From assembly GCF_905404315.1 (NCBI RefSeq), contig NC_066282.1, positions 2,628,501 through 2,692,500 of the forward strand: a stretch of DNA of 64,000 bases, in the 5' to 3' direction. Under the pieces are notes generated by a model. It was not told where the DNA came from and searched no databases. It saw only the letters and a list, made by a program, of their open reading frames with translations. Positions 57,010-64,000 of the stretch are shown here, in pieces. Position 1 is the stretch's first letter. Every line of letters begins with the position of its first letter. This DNA is from Leptidea sinapis (taxonomy: Eukaryota; Arthropoda; Insecta; Lepidoptera; Pieridae). Both the position numbers and the translations under genes were made by a program.

Positions 57010-57291
57010 TTACAACTTAATCTTATTTATTTTAATATATTTACACAAAATATATACAAAAGGAGTGAAAACTAGGGAGAGGAGACATTTAAAGGAAGTT
57101 GGGCGGGGAATTTCAGGAGGTATAAAATTGTATAAAGAAGGTTGCGTTAAAGGGCAATTGAAGAATAAATGATCCACGTTTCCCTCATCTAGACCACATT
57201 CACACAAGGAATTGTCCCTAATTCTTATTTTAGCCAAAAATACTAGGGTACAAGCATGATTAAAACGTAAACGACAAATAGTTGAAATCAC
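57010..57291 (-). pseudogene. LINE ORF2 C-terminal zinc knuckle
   Basis: ISTICRLRFNHACT leads to CECGLDEGNVDHLFFNC, a Cys-Cys-His-Cys knuckle, then a stop at 57010. This is the last coding part of the element, and the 3' UTR is very short. Confidence 0.8.
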
Positions 57292-57459
57292 TGACTTGTT
57301 GGGGATTTTAGATTTAGAGAACCAAGGTTTCTGAAGAATTACGGGTTATAGATCTCCATAAAATTTACCTTTAGAGTTTTTGGAAACTTGCCAAATGCTG
57401 GACCAACTCTCATCCAACTTGGGTTTCAGGATGGTGCGCAAGTCATGGGAGAAAATTTT

Positions 57460-57897
57460 TTAATATTGGAGGGAACCTGTTGCAATAGCTGTCTTCGCAC
57501 AGGCATCTGCATTTTCGTTACTAAGAATGCCTGAATGACCTGGAATCCATGCTAAAACAATGTTAATATTGAGGTCATAGCATTCTTTCAAAGTTTCCCT
57601 TATTTTAAATATAATTGGAAAATTACTTTTAGACCTAAATGGATTTGACAGTATTGATTGAAGGCAACTTTTGGAGTCTGAAAGAATAATAGAATTGTTC
57701 ATGCCATGAGACTTAACAAATAAAATTGCTTCAAGAATGGCAATTGATTCCCCAGTGAAAACATAAGTGATAGATGGGCAGCTGTAACTGAGTATAATTC
57801 TTGTTGAAGGAATCCATGCTCCAGCACCAACAGGGCTCATGTCTGTTTTTGATGCATCAGTGTAGATTTTATGCCTATTTTGAAAATCAGAGTACAT
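57460..57897 (-). pseudogene. LINE ORF2, RNase H domain
   Basis: Reads HKIYTDASKTDMSPVGAGAW (first catalytic Asp), TGESIAILEAILFV (Glu), IILSDSKSCLQSIL (Asp) and LAWIPGHSGILSNENADACA (His/Asp). All RNase H positions look conserved. A stop at 57460 follows GSLQY. Confidence 0.88.
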
Positions 57898-57959
57898 TAT
57901 CTGAGAAAAAGTTTTATTGGCTTCTATGGAAAACTTATCTATACCTAAGTTTAAAATTA

Positions 57960-58650
57960 CAGATTTACAGGTTGGAAAGTGAGTGCACTAAAAGGCATAG
58001 TAAATAGAGGTAATTTAGAATATTGGAAGAGGGCGTAAGAGAGGTGAGAGAATAATAAGTAACTGTGAAGAATGCAGGGTCTTTTGTCTTCAGGAATATT
58101 ATTATTATTGTATAAAGCAAATAGTTGTTCTAATTTTGGAAGCAAGGGATGTCCACAACATTCAGCTAATTTGAGAAAAAATTTATTGGCAAGAAATTGA
58201 CGGCAAAGTGAAAGGGGAGCTTCCACACACTCTACTTGCATGGCATTAATGGGGCTCGATTTCATGGCTCTTAATATTAGCCTGAATTTTGCCCAGGTTT
58301 ATTCAGACCTGCTTTATTTCCTGGGATCAAGAACATAGTGCCGTAATCCATGTGGCTGCGAATGATTGCATTGTACAATAAGACTATATAATACCAGATA
58401 CAGAGCACAGGATATTAATGTTTTTCTCACATTTCTGTGAGACATAATCAAAATGCTTTATGCCTGATAATTTTTGATCTAACCAAATCCCTAGAAATTT
58501 AACATTGGTAACAACAGGTAACTAACTCAACATTATAAATTTTAATTTTAATATGAGGAAAAAGTCTTTTATTTGTAAATAAAACTACTTTGCTTTTAGC
58601 AGTTGATAGTGACAACCCATGTTGCATTAAATTTTTAAATTAAAAAATTA
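57960..58650 (-). pseudogene. LINE ORF2, RT thumb and connection region
   Basis: Minus-strand coding remains between the inserted repeat and the RNase H domain. LSLSTAKSKVVLFTNKR lies just after the insertion (about 58560-58630). The frame CVEAPLSLCRQFLANKFFLK, ECCGHPLLPKLEQLF lies at 57957-58265. Stops and shifts separate the pieces. Confidence 0.75.
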
Positions 58651-58654
58651 AGTT

Positions 58655-58825
58655 TCCGGGACGATACGACATGGGTACCTTCAAAAAAAGCGCGTTCACC
58701 TTCCTTAAAGGCCGGCAAAGCTCCTGTGATTCCTCTGGTGTTGCAAGAGATTGTGGGCGGCGGTGATCACTTAACAACAGGTGACCTGTACGCTCGTTTG
58801 TCCTCCTATTCCATAAAAAAAAGCA
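58655..58825 (+). repeat. GGTGATCACTTAACA-family element inserted in the LINE RT
   Basis: Lies antisense to the host LINE. The 5' part is still readable as protein, FPGRYDMGTFKKSAFTFLKG, the sort of C-terminal sequence found at the end of some lepidopteran LINE ORFs. The common family end and an A run after TCCTCCTATTCCAT follow. The family is therefore a heavily 5'-truncated LINE. Confidence 0.75.
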
Positions 58826-58848
58826 ACAAGATATTCAAGTGCACAATT

Positions 58849-59808
58849 TCACTGATTGGATGAATCCTGTATGGACTTGTTGGAAGTATACAGAACAATA
58901 TCATCTGCATATTGCAGTATTTGGCAGAAGGGGGATACAGAGCTATTGAGGTCATATGTATACAGATTGTAGAGAAGGGGACTAAGGACTGAGCCTTGAG
59001 GTAAGCCTTTCCAAACTGACTTAGGAGGGAGGTAAGAGGATGGACCTTTGATAGTGATTGTTCTTTCCATTAACATGTTACATATGAAACGAGATAGCTT
59101 CACGGGGATACTCAGCTGGTTGAGTTTACTCCTGAGTAGAGGAAGTGATACGTTATCATATGCAGAATCTATGTCAAGGAAAACTCCCAAAAGGTGTTCT
59201 TTACGGAGGAGTGCTATTCTTATGTCAGTTGTAAGGATGCCTAAGCTATCTAGGCAAGTCTTGCCCTTTCTGAAACCATATTGAGAGTTGGAAAGGAGAT
59301 TATTGTTTTCAACAAACCACTCAAGTCTGTGTTTTATCATGATTTCAGAAACTTTTGCAAGAGTAGAAGAGAGGGCAATTGGTCTATAGCTTGTGGCTTC
59401 AGATGGATTCTGACCAGGTTTAAGAATTGGTATTATTACCTGATTTTTCCAGGGTGGAGGGATGACCCCAAAATCAAAAAGGTTATTTATAATATCTAGG
59501 TAATATTTCTTGGATGTAGTTGATGAGTTTTTGATGAAAGAATAGGGGATTCCATCTGCGCCAGGAGCAGAATCAGCTAGACCGTCTAAAGCGAGAAGGA
59601 GTTCAGAAAAAGAGAGAGTAGAGGCAAGAGGGCTTGGAGGGGATGGAAAATAGTCCATGTTTGGAACTGAAGGGGGGGACATTCTATCTGAAAAGTATTC
59701 AAGCCATAAAGATGAATCCCCACTTAAATCGTGCTCTTGAGCACAAAATGAACCTCTAAATTTTTTAATTTGTTTCCAAACCATTGCGGATGAAGTGCTT
59801 GGAGACAA
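58849..59808 (-). pseudogene. LINE ORF2, reverse transcriptase core
   Basis: Reads SPSTSSAMVWKQIKKFRG, SAPGADGIPYSFIKN, IIPILKPGQNPSEATSYRPI, NSQYGFRKGKTCLDSL, GVFLDIDSAYDNVSLPLL (first catalytic Asp), WKGLPQGSVLSPLLYNLYTY and ILQYADDIVLYTS (catalytic Asp pair). All core RT blocks are present. It ends SIQDSSNQ and a stop, just before the inserted repeat at 58655-58825. The host frame can be picked up again on the other side (MQHGLSLSTAKSKVVLFTNK). Confidence 0.9.
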
Positions 59809-59821
59809 ATTTTGGCAAAAG

Positions 59822-60871
59822 TTAATCCATCCTTGCTTTTTCTTTTTTTAAATAAATATGTAGCTTTAGCCGCAACTTGTGAATGAGTTTGACAATTGAG
59901 TGAATAAAGTTAGAAAGTGAGATGTTTCTGTTATAATTTTTTTCCGCTAACTTCCTTTCTTTGGCAGTAGCGGTGCACTCAGCATCCCACCAAGGAGTTG
60001 AAATTTTATTTAAAATAGGTTTCTTCAAAGGGAAGTTATTGTCAGCACTAGTAATCATAGCGGTTGTAAAATTCATATAGTTATCTACTACATTAAGATG
60101 GTTAGTGACTGGTAACTCTGCAACATTTTTATCCAGACAAGAAGAGCAATAAAGCCAATTTGCATCTACTAATTTATATTTAAAGGATGAGGAAGGGTTT
60201 TCGGGGGGGTTTACTTTGTCAGGGATAGATATGATTATAGGGAAATGGTCACTACCATAGGAATTTTGTAAAATGTTCCAAGAAAGGAGAGGAGCCAGAC
60301 ATATAAAACACAAGGTGAGGTCAACTGCACTTTTGGGATTTTGGGAAGGTGAAACCCTGCGGGTAGGAGAGCCATCATTGATAATACACAGATCACACTC
60401 ATCAAATATGTCTAACAGAGAGAGGGCAAAATAATCACTGTGGCTTGAGCCCCATGAAGTGTGATGAGCATTAAAGTCTCCCATAATAATAATAGGAGGG
60501 GGAAGAGATGAAATTAAAAAGAGGATATCAGCAATCATGGTTGACTGAGGTTGAGGCACATAGATTGAGACTAGAGAGATGTTAATGACCTTTGCTGCAA
60601 CGATATTTATACCTGGATGAGGACTAGGAAGGGTAATCGAGGAGAAGGGAAGGGTGCGTCTTATTAATAAGGCGCAACCCGCACCAACATTTTCTGCTCG
60701 ATCATCTCTAAGGCATACATAGCCGGGGACCCTGAAGTGTGAACCAGGGACCAGCCATGTCTCAGAGATGGCGATGGCAGAAGGAAGATATTGATTTATG
60801 AGATGTGTAAGACTGGGTTTTTTAGGACGTAGGCTTCTGGTGTTCCATTGCAGAATGGACACTGGGGCCAT
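59822..60871 (-). pseudogene. LINE ORF2, endonuclease part
   Basis: The frame starts with ATG at 60871, MAPVSILQWNTRSLRPKKPS, the N-terminal Asn block of AP-type endonucleases. It continues AIAISETWLVPG (catalytic Glu), SIYVPQPQ, IIMGDFNAHHTSWGS (Asp/Asn) and GSDHFPIIISI (Asp-His), so the whole endonuclease is present. It ends in a Lys-rich stretch (KKEKARMD) at a stop created by a frameshift in an A-rich run at about 59825-59850. In the next frame the run reads KQGWINFC and leads into the RT. Confidence 0.9.
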
Positions 60872-61206
60872 TATTAACTAAGGGCAGAATTTGTTAAAGT
60901 TGATGGGCAACGTTGGACGGTAAGCTTAGACTGTTATTAGTTATCAGGGATAGAATGATGGACAGGAGAGCCTCCAAGAGGTTGTCATCCTGCGCTGTTG
61001 ATGAAAAATTGGATTGATGGGATAGAGCAGAACCATTCGGGAAGGATGAAGGAACATCGGCAATGATGGCCTGATGAGCAGCACGATCGTAGGACTTACT
61101 TAAAATGGGTCTGGAGCGTGAAGGGACGTGTTACAGTTTTCCTGTAACTGACAGTAGGAGAAATGGGTGGCTGAGTGGTATGAGTTGAGGAAGAGTTATG
61201 GGGTAA

Positions 61207-62211
61207 TTAATGATTGAGAAGAATTTCAGAGTAAGGCTTTACTGATTTCGGGCAACGGTTTGCTGCCTCCTCATAAGATAAGTTTTCCTGAGACATGATT
61301 GCTTTAATGGATTTTTGTCTACCATGTTCAGGACAAGCATTGTTGGTGGCAAAATGTTGACCTGAGCAATTTATACAAGAAGCATCTTTATCAATAACCT
61401 CACATGTATCACCAGCATGGGATTGGGCACATTTGAAGCACCTTGGCTTAGATCTACACACTGTTTTTATATGGCCAAAGCGGCAACAGTTCTAGCATTG
61501 GATAGTAGGGAAGAGGTAAGTTTCTATGGGGAGGGAATTGTGGAAAAGGAAGATTTTTCCCGGAAGCAATTGGCCTTGAAATGTTATTACAATGGTTTGG
61601 GTTGGTACCCAAGTCACTCTACCTTCCTCAATTACTTTCCTATTGAGTCTGCGAGCCTTTAAAATCTTTCCACAACCAGTGGGAAGATCAACCGACTCCA
61701 CAAACTCATTCATAGACAGGTCCACTGGGACTTGACGAACTATACCCATCTTGGTGGTGTTATAGTTGGGAATTGTTGCGGTATATTTATTAGCGGCTAA
61801 AAGTGGGTTATCAAGAAAACTGTTGGCATCTTTGTCTGTCTTAAATACTATTGAAATTTTATTTCTACCTACTTTTTTTATTCCGTCAGGGCAAATATTA
61901 GCGATTTTGTGCCTGTGGAATAGCTGGCCGAATTTAATTGGCTTTATAGTGAGACCTGAGGCAGTGTCTTCTTCCGTACGGGAGACGTGGATTAAAAAAG
62001 GTCCTTTATCAAATGTTGTATACTGTTTGATACCAATTATTAACGATAAATCACTATATACATTTTGGATAGAGGCAGAAGCCATGTCCGTATCGATAAT
62101 TGTTTTTTTAGGCGCTGCATTTCCTGAAGAACTATCTTCTAGCCGTCGTTTCAAGCCGGTGAGAGCAGGAATATCCGGTGGATCCGGAGGTTCCGGAGGA
62201 GAGATCTCCAT
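61207..62211 (-). pseudogene. LINE ORF1 (gag-like RNA-binding protein), one in-frame stop
   Basis: The frame starts with ATG at 62211 (MEISPPEPPDPPDIPAL, a Pro-rich N-terminus) and runs 334 codons to a stop at 61207. It is interrupted by a single TAG at 61492-61494. The middle region (GPFLIHVSRTEED, KFGQLFHRHKIANICPDGIK, KISIVFKTDKDANSFL) is a gag-like fold seen in insect LINE ORF1 proteins. Around and after the stop are zinc knuckles: C-stop-NCCRFGHIKTVC, then CFKCAQSHAGDTC and CINCSGQHFATNNAC. The stop falls inside the first knuckle, between the two leading Cys positions. The protein would bind element RNA. With the stop it would lose all knuckles. Confidence 0.88.
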
Positions 62212-62260
62212 AGATTAGAAGTTAGTTGCTGTTAGTTAGGTTAGATGTATGATGAACTAA

Positions 62261-62615
62261 TATCTATATTAAAATGTTAAGACCACTCACCAAAATAAAT
62301 GTACAAACAGAAAAGAAAACTGCTGCAATAAATTTTACAGTAGGCTGCAGTGGATAAAGCCTTTTAAAAAAAATGGTAACTAAAACCCGACTCACGCGTG
62401 ATAGCTACCTTTTTCGAAGGCGTAAAAGTGACGTTTGATAATTTGTCAAATTCAAATATTCGTCTCTGACATTTTCAACTAAGAGTAGGGTTAGGACCAA
62501 TAATATCGAAAAATGTTTCGTATTGAATACGTTGTAACTAAGAGTAGGATTCGACACGACTAATGTATAACTAATGTAATATATCGAATATCGATTTAAG
62601 GAGTAGGCCCCCAGA
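62261..62615 (-). other. intron sequence 5' of the LINE
   Basis: About 350 bases containing two stretches with ACTAAGAGTAGG (about 62480 and 62537), a small internal repeat. Otherwise nothing was recognised. It could include part of the LINE 5' UTR. Confidence 0.35.
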
Positions 62616-62688
62616 AAAGTCAACGATAGTTACGATTTTTATCTTAATTAGGCCACATCTGGAGATAGACTGAATATTGGGAACGGCC
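62616..62688 (-). mobile_element. MITE end fragment (GTTCCCAATAT family)
   Basis: AAAGTCAACGATAGTTACGA, TTTTTATCTTAATTA and GATAGACTGAATATTGGGAA match, in reverse, the first about 90 bases of 49272-49558. The rest of the element is missing. It stops about 34 bases short of the APEH splice donor. Confidence 0.7.
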
Positions 62689-62721
62689 GTAAGTGTATGT
62701 TATGAGAAGGTGTGTACATAC

Positions 62722-62931
62722 TTGTTGATAGTCCCGTTACTGGACAGCCTGTGCGCGTACTCCAGTCCCTGGTAGTAGGGCACGCGCTTGTCGCCGGACC
62801 CCAGCATGATAGCAGTGGGCGCGCACACTTCATGCACGAACTTCATGGGGGAGCACTGCCGCATCGCCAGTAGGTCTCGATCTTGGACTTCACCACATTC
62901 CAGGAATGCACTACCCACCTCTGCATAGCAC
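62722..62931 (-). CDS. acylaminoacyl-peptidase (APEH-like), penultimate coding exon
   Basis: A 210-base exon, phase 1 in and phase 2 out, bounded by a CAG acceptor at 62932-62934 and a GTATGT donor at 62721. It encodes CYAEVGSAFLEC, SPMKFVHEVCAPTAIMLG, SGDKRVPYYQGLEYAHRLSS and NGTINK. The CAPTAIMLGSGDKRVP stretch matches the family motif around the catalytic Asp (TPLLLMLGQEDRRVP in vertebrate APEH). YYQGLEYAHRL matches the conserved helix after it. With the next exon it provides the C-terminal 104 residues of the peptidase domain. The beta-propeller and the nucleophile Ser lie outside the window to the right. Other prolyl-oligopeptidase family members are possible, but APEH fits best. Confidence 0.88.
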
Positions 62932-64000
62932 CTGAAATATTTTTTTTTATCAAAACAGCACAGGAACTCTATAGTTCCTGTTAATAAAGTTGGCTTGGTT
63001 GCAAGTTTTGATCGTCAAACATCTCAGTCTGAGATCTATTATTAGAGCATACTTAGCCTTCGCTCAGACTTTACTTACGTAAGACTTAGCTACCGGGCCT
63101 TTTACACGCTGCTGTGGGTTGCAGCCCGAGCCGTAGGCGAGAGCGTAAATCAGCCTAATGTCTAGTGAGCAAATTGTTTACGAACTTTTTCAACACACTT
63201 GCGATGAAAAATCAAACATGTATTGCATAAATCGTTCAAAAAAATATGAAAATTATGGGAAATGGCTCACAAGTTATTTTTTTTTTCACGCGGAAAATGT
63301 AAGCTGATTGATTACACTACTACGCCTACTTCAAAGTTATAATTTTAATGATTTTTATAACAAATTATTGTGAATCATAAGTAATTTGATAATAATAAAT
63401 GTCTTTTCGTCTTAATAAGGGACACATTAATTAATTCCAAAAATGTAAATAGATATTTATTATAAAAAACTGTATTACCCGGTATATAACCCACTCATAT
63501 TTACTTAAATTTGTAGGGATAATTCTATTTTGCACTAGTGTGTAACATTATTATGCACGTGTGTGTTATAGTTCGGATTATGGCCCTCAAAACGATGTAA
63601 TAAGGCTCACAATACGAGCAAATGTGTTGAAAAATATATTATTGAACCTCAGTCAGATCTTGCAATATAATATTGTCATGCGATAAAAACGATCCGTTAT
63701 AAAAACTTCAATCGAGCAAGTCTCTACGGATCTAGAGATAAAACGACCATATTGTGTGATAAATGAATGCTAGCTAAATTTACAGAATGTAAGTACAGTC
63801 AGCATCACAATAAAGGGGTATGTGATATATTATTTAAGATTGAATTTAAATTTCTTTTAACCGGAACTGTTGACGTATTTTCGTAATCCTTATTCATGTG
63901 TTGGTTTTACATGTTGCCTTTATGTTATGTGACGTCAATAATATCAGAAGTAAGGCGATGCAACTAGCACTATAAAATATGATTCATTCTAAAACTCACC
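62932..64000 (-). other. APEH intron reaching the window edge
   Basis: The last bases of the window, ACTCACC, read on the minus strand as G followed by GTGAGT, a consensus splice donor. Its phase would allow a TG|G Trp codon before Cys, as in APEH (DWC). The window therefore probably ends at the last base of the upstream APEH exon. Within the intron nothing was recognised. Confidence 0.5.

Larger units (their letters stand above)
57000..62260 (-). mobile_element. near-complete two-ORF LINE (RNase H-bearing, I/R1/Jockey superfamily)
   Basis: A minus-strand element of about 5.2 kb inside the APEH intron, in the same orientation as the gene. From 5' to 3' it holds ORF1 (gag-like, 62211-61207), a spacer, and ORF2 with endonuclease (60871-59822), RT (59808 to about 57960), RNase H (57897-57460) and C-terminal zinc knuckle (57291-57010). 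The order is that of I-type LINEs. The damage visible is one stop in ORF1, a frameshift between endonuclease and RT, a repeat inserted in the RT, and further shifts downstream. The ends were placed only approximately and no target duplication was resolved. Confidence 0.9.
55428..62721 (-). other. last intron of the APEH-like gene, 7294 bases
   Basis: The donor is GTATGT at 62721 and the acceptor is CAG at 55428-55430. It contains LINE 3'-end repeats, a SINE fragment, a MITE, a near-complete LINE and a MITE fragment, each listed separately. No host coding sequence was recognised between 55430 and 62720. Confidence 0.85.

Overview
The window is nuclear DNA of an insect, almost certainly a butterfly or moth. 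It is AT-rich, with intron-containing genes whose splice sites follow GT..AG and whose poly(A) signals are AATAAA. It is crowded with non-LTR retrotransposons, short dispersed repeats, tRNA-derived SINEs and MITEs of kinds typical of lepidopteran genomes. No prokaryotic features, CRISPR arrays or viral genes were seen.

Four host genes can be supported. An alpha-tubulin gene lies on the minus strand (18349-20631; three coding exons, 450 aa, the first exon coding only the start Met). A GMC (FAD-dependent) oxidoreductase lies on the plus strand (25763-28172; three exons, about 592 aa), and its short first exon was rebuilt here from splice phase. A FoxJ1-type forkhead transcription factor lies on the plus strand (37045-39741; two exons, 324 aa). 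The last two exons of an acylaminoacyl-peptidase (APEH-like serine peptidase) lie on the minus strand (62722-62931 and 55325-55427), and the rest of that gene lies beyond the right edge.

Layout. 1-2582: decayed Jockey-clade retrotransposon. 2783-13075: a 93-bp satellite array split by a second Jockey-type element (about 3255-6304). The larger block (about 6.8 kb, about 73 units) has three levels: 93/92-bp monomers, a 278-bp trimer, and higher-order copies of 1856 and 1578 bp. 13.1-18.3 kb: LINE 3' fragments and AT-rich spacer. 18.3-20.7 kb: alpha-tubulin. 20.8-25.5 kb: local duplications and repeats. 25.7-28.2 kb: GMC gene. 28.2-36.6 kb: a field of SINE/LINE relics. 36.7-39.8 kb: FoxJ1. 39.8-43.6 kb: AT-rich spacer. 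43.7-46.3 kb: a 5'-truncated RNase H-bearing LINE flanked by a 201-bp direct duplication. 46.3-55.3 kb: repeats, MITEs, an internally deleted mariner and a TIR element. 55.3-64.0 kb: the APEH 3' end, whose 7.3-kb last intron holds an almost complete two-ORF LINE.

The host genes show no operon-like or pathway relation to one another. The main interest lies in the organisation of the satellite and in the insertion histories recorded in nested repeats. No new multi-gene system was found.
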